A DNA stretch of 32,719 nucleotides, taken from NCBI RefSeq assembly GCF_004136575.1, contig NZ_NOIQ01000023.1, forward strand, positions 1-32,719. The letters run 5' to 3'. Positions 14,128 to 22,262 of this stretch are shown piece after piece; within the stretch, counting starts at the first letter, position 1, and each line of letters opens with the position of its first letter. Both the position numbers and the translations under genes were made by a program. The notes below the pieces were generated by a model. The model was not told where the DNA came from, made no database searches, and was given only the letters and a program-made list of their open reading frames with translations. The stretch is from Rothia koreensis. GTDB lineage: Bacteria; Actinomycetota; Actinomycetes; Actinomycetales; Micrococcaceae.

Positions 14128-15624
14128 ATGAGCGAATCCACGGACACCGACGTCATCGTCGTCGGCGGCGGGCTCGTCGGCCTGGCCGCTGCGGCGTTTC
14201 TTGCTCAGCACGGAGTGAGGACCACGGTGTTCGAAAAGCACCCGACGACGTCCATCCATCCCAAAGCCCGCCTGGTGACGGTACGCAGTATGGAGCTCTA
14301 CCGTTCGTTGGGTATCGAGGAGGAGATCCGCGCCGCGGGTGATCAGGGCAATGGGTTCGTGATCGGTCAGACCTTGTCCGACGATCTGTCCACGTGGATC
14401 GCGCCTCCGGCGGAAGACGTCGAGTCCGGGAACCTGAGCCCGACAAGCCCCTATTCCTGCGATCAGCAGGTTCTGGAGCCCCTTGTGCTGAACGCCGCGC
14501 GGCGGTTCGGCGCAGAGGTCGAATTCGATTCCGCCGTTCTCGGGCTCGCCGAACGTGCAGACCACGTGGAGGCAACCGTCCGCCACGCTGGACAGGAGCG
14601 AATCGTCAGCGCCCAATTCGTGATCGCCGCGGACGGAGCAGGCAGCGCCATACGTCGGCACCTGGGCATCAGCATGTCCGGAACCGAGGTTCCTGGGAGG
14701 TCCGTCAGCGCGGTATTTCGCGCCGACCTGTCACCGGCCCTTCGCGGGCGGTTCGTCGATGCCGTGTTCTGCCGTGCGGCCAGCACGTTTCTCTTCGCCA
14801 GGGGAAATTCCGGTGATCGACGCTGGCAGATGGGTACCTACGTGCGTCCGGACTGGGAGGGTCGACCCACCGAGGACCTCACTGATGAGCTGTCCGGCCT
14901 CCTGCGACAGGCCACCGGCCTCTCTGACCTGGAGCCCGACTTCGACGACGTCGCAACGTGGAGTACCGGGGCCTTCGTCGCTGATCGGTTCCGGTCCGGC
15001 CGGATCGTTCTGGCGGGAGACGCCGCCCACATCATGCCTCCTTACGGCGGGATGGGTGGCAACACCGGGGTCCACGATGCCCACGATGCGGCCTGGATTC
15101 TTGCCGCGGTGATACGTGGGGACGCATCGCACCGGCTGCTCGACACGTACGAAAGGGAGCGTCGGCCCATTGATCAGGTCATAGTCGACCAGGCCCTTCT
15201 CCGTTCCCGGAAGTCCCCTGGTCAGAAGGAGGCCAGCGGAGAGATTGATGCCCTGACCCTCGCGTTGGGGCAACGCTACGGCGCTCCTCCTGGAGAGGAA
15301 TTCGAAGATCCCCATGAGCCGAGCATGGCCGACGGGACCCGGGCCCCACACCTGACGTGGCGTGACGGGAGAAGCGTGCATGACCTTCTGAGTCGGCGGC
15401 AATTCACCGCGATCGTCGACGGGCCCATCACGAGAACCGACTCCCGTGCGGAATTCGTGGCATTGGGAAGGGGAGACGTTGCCACGGGACAGAGGGACCT
15501 CTGGGCCAACACCTACGGGCGGGCCGTGGGCCATCTCGTTCGACCGGACGGGGTTCTGGCTGGAGAATTCGAGGCGCTGGACGATGTGCCGGGGCTGATC
15601 GATCGGGCGCTGCACATACGCTGA
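14128..15624 (+). CDS. FAD-dependent aromatic-ring monooxygenase
   Basis: A 498-residue group A flavoprotein hydroxylase. The dinucleotide motif GGGLVGLAAAAFLAQHG is near residue 13, the DG motif in FVIAADGAGSAIRRHLG near 170, and the FAD-ribityl GD motif in GRIVLAGDAAHIMPPYGGMG near 290, followed by NTGVHDAHDAAW. The C-terminal 100 residues are the thioredoxin-like tail usual in phenol and polyketide hydroxylases. It would use NAD(P)H and oxygen; the substrate is unknown. A TAGCCT box ends 6 nt before the ATG and the following bases, CGGGGTATGAGC, are identical to those at the MerR start, so leaderless translation is likely. It probably has its own promoter, 122 bp after the acetyltransferase. 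Confidence 0.92.
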   Translation: MSESTDTDVIVVGGGLVGLAAAAFLAQHGVRTTVFEKHPTTSIHPKARLVTVRSMELYRSLGIEEEIRAAGDQGNGFVIGQTLSDDLSTWIAPPAEDVESGNLSPTSPYSCDQQVLEPLVLNAARRFGAEVEFDSAVLGLAERADHVEATVRHAGQERIVSAQFVIAADGAGSAIRRHLGISMSGTEVPGRSVSAVFRADLSPALRGRFVDAVFCRAASTFLFARGNSGDRRWQMGTYVRPDWEGRPTEDLTDELSGLLRQATGLSDLEPDFDDVATWSTGAFVADRFRSGRIVLAGDAAHIMPPYGGMGGNTGVHDAHDAAWILAAVIRGDASHRLLDTYERERRPIDQVIVDQALLRSRKSPGQKEASGEIDALTLALGQRYGAPPGEEFEDPHEPSMADGTRAPHLTWRDGRSVHDLLSRRQFTAIVDGPITRTDSRAEFVALGRGDVATGQRDLWANTYGRAVGHLVRPDGVLAGEFEALDDVPGLIDRALHIR

Positions 15625-15680
15625 CTCCGACATCCCGGCCAATGTCGCGTTCCGGCGGCCGTCCCTTCCTCCAGGGGATG

Positions 15681-15700
15681 TTTTCGAATGAAAGCGAAAA
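15681..15700. promoter_or_regulatory. TTTTCG/CGAAAA dyad upstream of the DUF418 gene
   Basis: TTTTCG (15681-15686) and CGAAAA (15695-15700) form a 6-bp inverted repeat with an 8-bp centre in a locally AT-rich stretch. A perfect TATAAT lies at 15718-15723, 17 bp further on. The repeat thus sits where a -35 would be, and could be an operator or activator site. Confidence 0.3.
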
Positions 15701-15777
15701 GTCGAGCAAACACCTGTTATAATAATCGGCCACAATTCCGACAAGAATATATCGGTGGGTGCTGATATCCTGGATTG

Positions 15778-16890
15778 ATGCAGAAAACCTCGACGCCTGA
15801 AGACGATCGTTCGTCATATGCAACTGACAGCAATGCATCCGTTGCCAGTAACAGTTCAGAATACCGAAAGTCCGGCGCGCGTTCCGTGCGTCCGCGAATT
15901 ATTTCCCTCGATGTTATTCGGGGAATAGCCGTCAGCAGCATCCTGCTGGTCAACGCACCAAGCATTCTCGAGGTCGACGCGTACACGGCGCCGGGGCATC
16001 CAGTTTTCGTGCGACACCTCCTGGATATCTTTGTCCAAGAGCGGTTCTTCCCCATCTTCTCGTTCCTCTTCGGCATCAGCTTCGCCATCGTCCTGGTCGG
16101 GGCGATGGAGCGCTCGACGCGTCCACGGTTGGTGCTGTTCCGCAGGCTGCTGGCCCTGGCGCTTCTCGGAGCCGTGCACCAATTTCTGCAACCGGGAGAG
16201 GCCCTGTTGCCGTACGGCCTGTGCGGTCTCGTCCTTCTGCTTCCCCTGAGTTGGGTGCCTCGACGGATGGCCTCCTGGATCTGTGCCGTGGTGGGGGCCG
16301 TTCTGCTGCTCGGAGCACTTTTGTTGAGTGGTGGCGGACTGACCCTCGTTCCTGGCCTCATAGTTCTGGGTTACTCGGTGGGTCTGACGGACCTGATTCG
16401 CCGCGCCGAAACGGCGACAAAAACCAACAGCATTGTTCTTCTCGTCGCGGCGGTGGTCTCCGTGATTGGGCTTGTTCTCAGCGAAAACAATGTTGAAATG
16501 CGTGCGGACACTCGTTTTTCCGCGGGCTTGGGGCTCGTTATGGCGATCGGCTACTGTTCGCTGGTCCTGCTTTTGTTGAAAACCCCGATTCGACCCGTGC
16601 TCCGGTCTGTTTTTGCCCCGCTGGGACGAATGGCATTGACCAATTATGTTTCCGCCACGGTGGTGATAATTTTGGCGGCCCCGCTCTTCAGGGCGGTTGG
16701 AGTCGGTCCTGCCAGCGAGTCCGGGTGGTGGCTGCTTGTTCTGGGCTGCGTCGTCATTATCGCCCTCCAGTCCGTCATTTCGGCGTTCTGGCTGAGGGCG
16801 TTCTTGTATGGCCCCCTGGAATATCTGTGGCGCGCCGTGACCTGGTGGAAAAAACCGGCCTTCGTGCGCAGGGACCCGATCGCCAAGTGA
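15778..16890 (+). CDS. DUF418-type polytopic membrane protein
   Basis: A 370-residue integral membrane protein with about eight to ten hydrophobic spans. RIISLDVIRGIAVSSILLVN (about 42-60) is the opening typical of DUF418/YeiB proteins. Other family-like features are RFFPIFSFLFGISFAIVL and the late LGRMALTNYVSAT, followed by FWLRAFLYGPLEYLWRAVTW. The first 40 residues are polar and Ser-rich. I use ATG 15778; the TTG just before it is also in frame. TATCCT ends 6 nt before this ATG, suggesting a leaderless message. Function of the family is unclear; some members are thought to transport or modify envelope compounds. Confidence 0.85.
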   Translation: MQKTSTPEDDRSSYATDSNASVASNSSEYRKSGARSVRPRIISLDVIRGIAVSSILLVNAPSILEVDAYTAPGHPVFVRHLLDIFVQERFFPIFSFLFGISFAIVLVGAMERSTRPRLVLFRRLLALALLGAVHQFLQPGEALLPYGLCGLVLLLPLSWVPRRMASWICAVVGAVLLLGALLLSGGGLTLVPGLIVLGYSVGLTDLIRRAETATKTNSIVLLVAAVVSVIGLVLSENNVEMRADTRFSAGLGLVMAIGYCSLVLLLLKTPIRPVLRSVFAPLGRMALTNYVSATVVIILAAPLFRAVGVGPASESGWWLLVLGCVVIIALQSVISAFWLRAFLYGPLEYLWRAVTWWKKPAFVRRDPIAK

Positions 16891-16905
16891 TTCCTGTGGT
16901 CGTGT

Positions 16906-16938
16906 CGGGTGATGCGGTCGCGGGAACCGGATCACCCG
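16906..16938. terminator. Long hairpin after the DUF418 gene
   Basis: CGGGTGAT (16906-16913) pairs with ATCACCCG (16931-16938), and inside it CGGT pairs with ACCG. The structure is nearly continuous and GC-rich and starts 16 bp after the stop. No U-tract follows, as in many actinobacterial terminators. The rest of 16891-17102 shows no gene. Confidence 0.45.
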
Positions 16939-17102
16939 GCCATGCGGGCGCCAAGAACCACGTGCGCCGAGTTGTGCCCGAAGCCCGGTGGAGGGCTGCG
17001 CCCAAGCACGCTGGGTGTGCCGTGATGGACTGTGGACATGGCTGATGGCTGACGGTGGTGCGATCAGCGGACTGGTTTTCGGAAGGCTGCGACAGTCCGG
17101 AA

Positions 17103-17486
17103 TTACTTGGCGTTTCCGAGGTCGCGATCGTCGGCATCCCCAGTCAGCATCAAAGTGACCTCTTCGAGGGTTGTGAACTTGCCAGCGCTATCGAGTTGGG
17201 CGAAGACGTAGACCTCTTGCTTCGTCAGCGAGCCGTCGTTCTTGAAGACGGTGACAACATGCCGATCTGCATATCGAGTACCCGAGACGAATTCATCCAA
17301 AACCTCTATCTCGACTGACTGCACAACTGACCTGAGGTGTCGGATGTGCTCCAGAAATCCGGCTCTGTCATCCCATGATCCGTTGGTTCGTTGTTTGTAG
17401 TCTTCTGCGAAATGTCGTCGAGCTACGGCCTCGAGATCCTCATCCGTGTTGAGGAGATCGTGCAGCGCAGAACAGATATCGGTCAT
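17103..17486 (-). CDS. NTF2-like/SnoaL-type small protein
   Basis: A 127-residue protein with the helix-then-sheet pattern of the NTF2-like cone fold: YKQRTNGSWDDRAGFLEHIRHLR, then strands VEIEVLDEFVSG, DRHVVTVFKNDG and KQEVYVFAQLDSAGKFTTLEEVTLML. Such proteins bind or convert small hydrophobic molecules; no catalytic residue can be named. TAAAAT lies at 17498-17493 on the minus strand, 6 nt before the ATG, so the message is probably leaderless. It faces away from its neighbours. Confidence 0.72.
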   Translation of the reverse strand: MTDICSALHDLLNTDEDLEAVARRHFAEDYKQRTNGSWDDRAGFLEHIRHLRSVVQSVEIEVLDEFVSGTRYADRHVVTVFKNDGSLTKQEVYVFAQLDSAGKFTTLEEVTLMLTGDADDRDLGNAK

Positions 17487-17498
17487 GGCGACATTTTA

Positions 17499-17930
17499 GC
17501 TTTCGCTCGTTGGCTGGAGACGCAGCCACAGTGCGACCGACCGGGGCATGTGGCACGAGCCGGTCCCGAAGCTCTCGACCCGATAGGGGTGTACCCCACT
17601 GTTCGTCGGCGAACATGGGGCGTCGTTCTCGTGCGGCTGTGACCCCACCGGAATCGTCATGGAACGGTCACCGAAGGAGCCGCATCTGGTTCTCACTCCG
17701 CAATATTCGGCTGCTATCACTCTGCAATAATTTTTCGATTCAATACTGGTCGGTTGTTTATTTCTCGCGCGGCAACCCGGGGAATTTACGATACTGAAGC
17801 GTACATTTACTTGATAGTAACTGAAACATTGTGTAACAACCATTGTTTTCCGCCTGATCGTGGGCTGAACTAGGTGACGTGGAACACCAAAAGGGTGGGC
17901 TGCGGATAACACTGATGAAAGGTGAAAACT
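17499..17930. other. AT-richer intergenic stretch with a possible promoter
   Basis: I find no convincing gene here. From about 17690 to 17860 base composition is clearly AT-richer than the neighbours. TTGATA (17811-17816), a 17-bp spacer and TAACAA (17834-17839) form a plausible promoter pointing at the small peptide gene, leaving a leader of about 85 nt. A long minus-strand frame across it has no recognisable protein features. Confidence 0.4.
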
Positions 17931-18071
17931 ATGTTCGCTGCAAATGTTGTCGATGCTGTGCAGGATCTCCCGATCGTCGGAGATGTGGTCAATGGTGTAG
18001 TCAACGCAGTGGGTGACCTTGCGGATCCCGTGCTCGGACTGGTTACCGGTCTGCTCGGCCTCGGAGGCTGA
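17931..18071 (+). CDS. 46-residue hydrophobic acidic peptide, unrecognised
   Basis: A short gene, MFAANVVDAVQDLPIVGDVV onward to LVTGLLGLGG. It has AAAGGTGA as Shine-Dalgarno 8-15 nt before the ATG, an AT-richer upstream region with a candidate promoter, and a very strong terminator 28 bp after the stop. Composition is striking: mainly Val, Gly, Leu and Ala, five Asp, no Lys, Arg, Cys or His, so net charge is about -5. Spacing of hydrophobic residues suggests one or two amphipathic helices. There is no signal peptide. Size and character recall phenol-soluble modulins or small pore and surface-active peptides, but I recognise no family. Confidence 0.7.
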   Translation: MFAANVVDAVQDLPIVGDVVNGVVNAVGDLADPVLGLVTGLLGLGG

Positions 18072-18098
18072 TTCCAACCCTCTGTAACCGTACTTTGG

Positions 18099-18135
18099 TC
18101 GGGGCAGTCACCATGACGTGACTGCCCCGATTTTT
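18099..18135 (+). terminator. Strong intrinsic terminator of the small peptide gene
   Basis: A perfect 13-bp stem (18099-18111 with 18118-18130, CGGGGCAGTCAC and its complement) with a 6-nt loop is followed by TTTTTGT. This is the best-formed intrinsic terminator in the window. It isolates the peptide gene as a single-gene unit. Confidence 0.92.
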
Positions 18136-18293
18136 GTCTACCGACTTTCGTTATTGATTATATTTGTTTGCTCATGTTTGAAGTGTCGGTATATCTTCAG
18201 GGCATATGTTCCCCAAGATTCCGATGAGTCTTGCGAAATGCCGCTGTCGCCCCGGCGGTCACGTGGCGGCGTCGTTGTTGTCTATCAAGCCTC

Positions 18294-18336
18294 TTGTGCG
18301 CTCACTGTTCGCCCCTGTACAGTTGTACAGTACAAC
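18294..18336 (+). promoter_or_regulatory. Promoter with overlapping TetR-type operator
   Basis: TTGTGC (18294-18299), an 18-bp spacer and TACAGT (18318-18323) make a promoter. GTTGTAC-A-GTACAAC (18322-18336) is a perfect palindrome covering the expected transcription start, and the self-complementary CTGTACAG (18315-18322) adjoins it. The TetR encoded second in the transcript is the likely binder. Nothing else is seen in 18136-18293. Confidence 0.6.
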
Positions 18337-18363
18337 CGTACGAAAGAAAGGGGGTCGAGGATC

Positions 18364-18552
18364 GTGACTAAACATGCGATGGGATTCCTCGCAGGAGTCA
18401 TCATGCTCATCGCCGGTGCGGTGTTGTTCTTTCTCTTCCACGACATCGAGACGCCGATCATCGGGTTGCGGCAGGCTGGTTTGGTGATCGCGGTCTTGGG
18501 CGTCGTCGAGATCGTGGCGACGGCTTGGTCGAAGATCGCTGCGAAAAGCTGA
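18364..18552 (+). CDS. Small two-helix membrane protein (DUF5708-like)
   Basis: A 62-residue protein with two hydrophobic spans (GFLAGVIMLIAGAVLFFLF and AGLVIAVLGVVEIVATAW) joined by a short loop, HDIETPIIGLRQ. The pattern F-x-G-x-VETPxxGLxxxGLVxxVLGxxE fits, from memory, the DUF5708 family of small actinobacterial membrane proteins. GTG 18364 is used, after the purine-rich GGGGGTCGAGG; ATG 18379 is an alternative. The stop overlaps the ATG of the following TetR (TGATG), so the two are coupled. Role unknown. Confidence 0.65.
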   Translation: MTKHAMGFLAGVIMLIAGAVLFFLFHDIETPIIGLRQAGLVIAVLGVVEIVATAWSKIAAKS

Positions 18553-19088
18553 TGCCGTCTACCCGCATACTCGACGGGGTCGTGAATGTTCTCGCCGACC
18601 GTGGGTCGCACGCCCTGAGCATCCGCAGCGTCGCAGCCGAGGCAGGCGTATCGCCGGCGCAAGTGCAGTATTACTACAGGACCAGGGCCGAGCTGGTCCG
18701 AGCGGGCTTTGACCATGCCGGGGAGCAGTTTCTGGCTGATATTGCCGCTGCCCGTCCCAGCACGCTGATGGACGTCGTGGAGCAGTGGCTCCCGCTCGAC
18801 TCCCGGCGAGATCACCGAGCTCGGGTCTGGCTCGCGTACGCGGCAATGTCCTCCGTGGACGAGCACCTGGCGGCCGAGTCGGCGAGGCTCGACGGGGAGC
18901 TGCGCCAATGGTTCATGAAGCAGGGCCTCTCGGAGGAGGCGGCCGCTCATCTTTTCGCGCTGATCGACGGCGTCACCGTCCAATGCCTCATGGTTCCGAT
19001 GGCCGAGCGTCGGTCCCTGGTCGATCGCGCGCTGACTCCGCTCGTGACCGAACTCGAGAAGGGGCTCGACGGCGCGCGGCCGAGGTGA
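18552..19088 (+). CDS. TetR family transcriptional regulator
   Basis: A 178-residue regulator with the HTH at about 8-48 (ILDGVVNVLADRGSHALSIR, then SVAAEAGVSPAQVQYYYRTRAELV). The C-terminal part (RVWLAYAAMSSVDEHLAAE) resembles the BetI/TetR_C_6 group. The start overlaps the membrane-protein stop. A palindrome at 18322-18336 over the shared promoter suggests it represses its own two-gene operon, in which the membrane protein may be the effector-linked partner. Confidence 0.88.
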   Translation: MPSTRILDGVVNVLADRGSHALSIRSVAAEAGVSPAQVQYYYRTRAELVRAGFDHAGEQFLADIAAARPSTLMDVVEQWLPLDSRRDHRARVWLAYAAMSSVDEHLAAESARLDGELRQWFMKQGLSEEAAAHLFALIDGVTVQCLMVPMAERRSLVDRALTPLVTELEKGLDGARPR

Positions 19089-19129
19089 GGGACCCGTTGG
19101 CCATCGACGACCTGGGGTGCAGCTTGCGC

Positions 19130-19630
19130 CTAGGCGGTGTTCGAGTCGTCCTTGACCGGTACCGCGAGCCCGGTGATCAGGGTTTCGGGGTCGACGTCGG
19201 GCCCTGGCTCGGTGTCGTAGGCCTCCCAGAACGGCATGAGGGTTGTTCGCCCCTCGGATTCCACCTGATCGACGAAGGAGCGCCACGACTCGCCGAGTCC
19301 CTCGTACGGACCGACGTGTTGGGATATTGCCAGGGTGCAGGCGGGCAACTCGGACGGGACAATCCTGACATCACCGACCGTCATCGCTTCCGCGAGCGGA
19401 TCCTCCACCGGAAAACCGGTTTCGAAAGTTGCCGTTTCGTCGGGCACGGATTCGTAGCGTGAGAATGCCGGACCCGCGGGACGGAACGCCCCCTGCTGCA
19501 TGGCCTCTCCGAGTGCACGGTACGCCCGGTCCATTGCCTCGGGCATCCGGGACACGGGCAGTTCACTGAAGCGAACGACCACGGTTCTCGAACCGGGGAA
19601 ATCAATGTATTCGGGCTTCGGGACATTCAT
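19130..19630 (-). CDS. GyrI-like small-molecule-binding protein
   Basis: A 166-residue protein consisting of a GyrI/AraC effector-binding fold. The repeat pattern is visible as SRTVVVRFSELPVSRMPEAMDRAYRAL and ACTLAISQHVGPYEGLGESWRSFVDQV; the second motif, Q/H-x-GPYE-L, is the family hallmark. MPFWEAYDTEPGPDVDPETLITGLAVPV is the usual ending. Stand-alone members bind or hydrolyse hydrophobic compounds. AAGGAGAG lies 8-15 nt before the ATG. No acetate kinase gene lies between this gene and pta, where one often occurs. Confidence 0.85.
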   Translation of the reverse strand: MNVPKPEYIDFPGSRTVVVRFSELPVSRMPEAMDRAYRALGEAMQQGAFRPAGPAFSRYESVPDETATFETGFPVEDPLAEAMTVGDVRIVPSELPACTLAISQHVGPYEGLGESWRSFVDQVESEGRTTLMPFWEAYDTEPGPDVDPETLITGLAVPVKDDSNTA

Positions 19631-19685
19631 GGCAGGCTCTCCTTGCGCCGGTTAGGTGCAGTCTATGGCCCGAAACCCGCGGCGG

Positions 19686-21806
19686 CTAGTGCTTGCCGTG
19701 GTCCTCCTGGGCCTGTATGGCCGTAATCGCCACGGTGTTGACGATGTCATCGACCGTGCAACCTCGCGAGAGATCGTTGACCGGTTTCCGCAGTCCCTGA
19801 AGGACCGGCCCGACCGCCACGGCACCCGAGGACTGCTGGACCGCCTTGTACGTGTTGTTGCCCGTATTCAGGTCAGGGAAAACGAACACTGTGGCATGCC
19901 CGGCCACCTGGGAATCAGGCAATTTGGACTTCGCGACGGAGGCGTTGGTTGCGGCGTCGTACTGGATGGGCCCCTCGACCTCGAAGTTCGGGGCCGAAGC
20001 ACGCACGATGTCGGTGGCCTCGCGGACGCGGTCGACGTCCTGACCCGAGCCCGAGCCGCCCGTCGAATAGGAAAGCATCGCAACCTTCGGATCGACGCCG
20101 AACTGGCGGGCGGTATCCGCGCTCGCCTTGGCAATGTCGGCCAGTTGGGCGGCGTCGGGATTGGGGTTGACCGCGCAGTCTCCGTACACAAGGGCACGAT
20201 CCTCGAGGAGCATGAAGAACACCGACGACACGATCTTCACGCCTTCCTTGGTCTTCACGAATTCGAGCGCGGGCCGAATGGTGTTGGCGGTGGTGTGCGC
20301 GGCCCCCGAAACCATGCCGTCGACATGCCCCAGCTGGACCATCATGGTTCCGAAGTACGAGCCGTCCAGCATGCGCTCCTTGGCCTGCTCGATCTCTACC
20401 CCTTTGTGGGCCCTGAGCTTGGCATACTCGGCCGCGTACTCGTCCCGCAACGGGGACGTTTCCGGGTCGATGAGCCGGACCTCGCCCCGGCCCGGGTTCT
20501 CTCCGTCGACGAATCCGAGGTCGATGCCCTCGGACTGCGCGAGTTCTCTGACCTTCGATGCCCTGCCGAGGATGGTGACGTCGCAGAAGTCGCGGCGGAC
20601 AATGATCTCGGCAGCACGCAGGATTCTGATGTCCTCGCCCTCGGGGAGGACGACGCGGCGCCTGTTCGAGCGAGCCTTCTCGATCAACTCGTGCAGGAAA
20701 CGCAAGGGAGTCATGCTTGCGGGCCGAGGGAGGTCCAGCCGACCGAGCAGCTCCTTCTCATCGACCGTTTTCGACCACTCGCCCATGGCGGCCGCGATCT
20801 TGCGCGGGGCCCCCGCACGAAGTTCGCCGTGCACCGAGCCCACCGCCTGGGCCGCAGAGAACGTGTCTCCCGCGGTGCGAAGGATCGGGAAGGGCGCGGC
20901 CGAGATCAAAGCCTGGGTCGCGGCGTTGACGTGCAGATCGCCCGAAAGCAGGACCCCCGAAGGGACCGGGAAAGAGGGGGAGAGGGCCGAGGCGAGGGTT
21001 GCCATGACCACGTCCGAGCGATCGGCCGGGGTGATCACGAAATCCCCGTCGGCCATCTGCTCCAGGAAATTTCCGACCGTCATCGCCGCGACCTTGACCG
21101 CCTGGATGTCGCGGTCCAAGGACACCTCCACGCCGTCTGCCTCGAGCTCCAACTCGTGCACGACCTCGGCGACCGTCGGTTGGGAAATGGCCGGCGTCTC
21201 CGGGACGACGTACACATGACCACCGCGGCGCCCGGCGGGGACCCGCTCCTCCACTTCCGAGGCCATCTCCGGGTCGACCCGGTTGACGATGATGCCCAGA
21301 AGGTCGGTCTTGGCCGCGTGGAGCTCGGCGCGCGTGACCTCCACGGAATTGACGATGTTCTCCACGCTTCCCGCCTCGGCGGCCGAGATCACGGCCAACA
21401 CGGAACACCCCATGTTGTTCGCCAAACGGGCGTTCATATCGAATTCGGCGGTCGCCGCGTTGTGGGCGAGCAGGTCGGTGCCGTCCACCACGACGACGTC
21501 GAACTGCTGACTCATCTCCGAATAGATGGACAAGGAGATATTGACCAATTCGTTGAGGTCTCCCGAGGCCAGGAGCTCCCTGCACCGGGCGAGTGACACG
21601 CCGCCACGAGCAGACGCGGAGTCCAGATCGAAGGTCTCCCTCATGAGCCTGATGCGCGGGTCCGTGTCCACGGAATCGGTTTCGAAGACCGGGCGGAAGT
21701 AGCCGACCGAATCCGCTCGGCGGATCAGGGAATCAGTGAGACCCAAAGCGATGAGGGTCTTGCCCGCCCGAGGCGTCATGGCATCGAGAAAAATACCGGT
21801 GGACAT
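19686..21806 (-). CDS. pta: Phosphate acetyltransferase (long form)
   Basis: A 706-residue enzyme interconverting acetyl-CoA and acetyl phosphate. The N-terminal 220 residues form the dethiobiotin/cobyrinate-synthase-like AAA domain, with the P-loop region AMTPRAGKTLIALGLTDSL. A DRTGG regulatory domain follows (220-340), and the catalytic PTA domain covers about 375-700 (RRRVVLPEGEDIRILRAAE, MVQLGHVDGMVSGAAHTTANT, MLSYSTGGSGSG). This three-part long form is standard in actinobacteria and enterobacteria. ATG 21806 has AAGGAAA upstream and starts MSTGIFLDAMTP; the frame before it is not protein-like. ackA is not adjacent, which is less common. Confidence 0.97.
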   Translation of the reverse strand: MSTGIFLDAMTPRAGKTLIALGLTDSLIRRADSVGYFRPVFETDSVDTDPRIRLMRETFDLDSASARGGVSLARCRELLASGDLNELVNISLSIYSEMSQQFDVVVVDGTDLLAHNAATAEFDMNARLANNMGCSVLAVISAAEAGSVENIVNSVEVTRAELHAAKTDLLGIIVNRVDPEMASEVEERVPAGRRGGHVYVVPETPAISQPTVAEVVHELELEADGVEVSLDRDIQAVKVAAMTVGNFLEQMADGDFVITPADRSDVVMATLASALSPSFPVPSGVLLSGDLHVNAATQALISAAPFPILRTAGDTFSAAQAVGSVHGELRAGAPRKIAAAMGEWSKTVDEKELLGRLDLPRPASMTPLRFLHELIEKARSNRRRVVLPEGEDIRILRAAEIIVRRDFCDVTILGRASKVRELAQSEGIDLGFVDGENPGRGEVRLIDPETSPLRDEYAAEYAKLRAHKGVEIEQAKERMLDGSYFGTMMVQLGHVDGMVSGAAHTTANTIRPALEFVKTKEGVKIVSSVFFMLLEDRALVYGDCAVNPNPDAAQLADIAKASADTARQFGVDPKVAMLSYSTGGSGSGQDVDRVREATDIVRASAPNFEVEGPIQYDAATNASVAKSKLPDSQVAGHATVFVFPDLNTGNNTYKAVQQSSGAVAVGPVLQGLRKPVNDLSRGCTVDDIVNTVAITAIQAQEDHGKH

Positions 21807-21953
21807 GGGTTTTCCTTCCCTGAAGCGATCGCCGTCGACACCAATTTTAGGCGGGCTCGCCTCGGGGCGGTACGTGGTCCCCCTCATGTGGAAGGAACAG
21901 CGCATTGCTATGCGGTTCTGTCCTCCGGGCGCAGTCAGTGGCATTCTGGAACC

Positions 21954-22262
21954 ATGTTGTTTGCATTCTCGGTCGCCCCGTCCGGCGGCGACTCACCCGA
22001 CGCCTCCGTCCACGACGCCGTCGCCGCGGCCGTCCGTATCGTTCGCGATTCCGGACTCCCGCATCGCACCGACGCCATGTTCACCACCATCGAGGGCGAC
22101 TGGGACGAGTGCATGGACGTCATCAAGCGGGCCACGGAAGCGGTGGGAGAGTACGGAACGCGAGTCTCCCTGGTCCTGAAGGCCGACATTCGACCCGGAC
22201 ACGACGGCGAACTGACGGGGAAGATCGAGCGACTCGAAAGGGCACTCGAGGGCGAAGAATGA
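21954..22262 (+). CDS. Thiamine-binding-type protein (MTH1187/YqgV family, DUF77)
   Basis: A 102-residue ferredoxin-like fold protein. MLFAFSVAPSGGDS, then SVHDAVAAAVRIVRDSGLPHRTDAMFTTIEGDWDECMDVIKRA, and RVSLVLKADIRPGHDG fit the family, which binds thiamine or its precursors as a tetramer. ATG 21954 is used because the fold begins there. CATTCT ends 6 nt before it, so the gene may be leaderless. The stop overlaps the ATG of the following acetyltransferase gene. Confidence 0.88.
   Translation: MLFAFSVAPSGGDSPDASVHDAVAAAVRIVRDSGLPHRTDAMFTTIEGDWDECMDVIKRATEAVGEYGTRVSLVLKADIRPGHDGELTGKIERLERALEGEE

Noticed and set aside
17496-18077. 193-aa open frame on the minus strand
   Set aside because: It covers the AT-richer promoter region and the 46-aa peptide gene in antisense; no family, no ribosome site, and mixed composition.
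19089-19685. Acetate kinase (ackA) expected next to pta
   Set aside because: The gene here is a GyrI-like protein; no ASKHA-type motif is present in any frame nearby.
19656-21596. 646-aa open frame on the plus strand
   Set aside because: It is antisense to pta, is dominated by Arg/Asp/Gly/His in a way typical of shadow frames, and has no recognisable motif.
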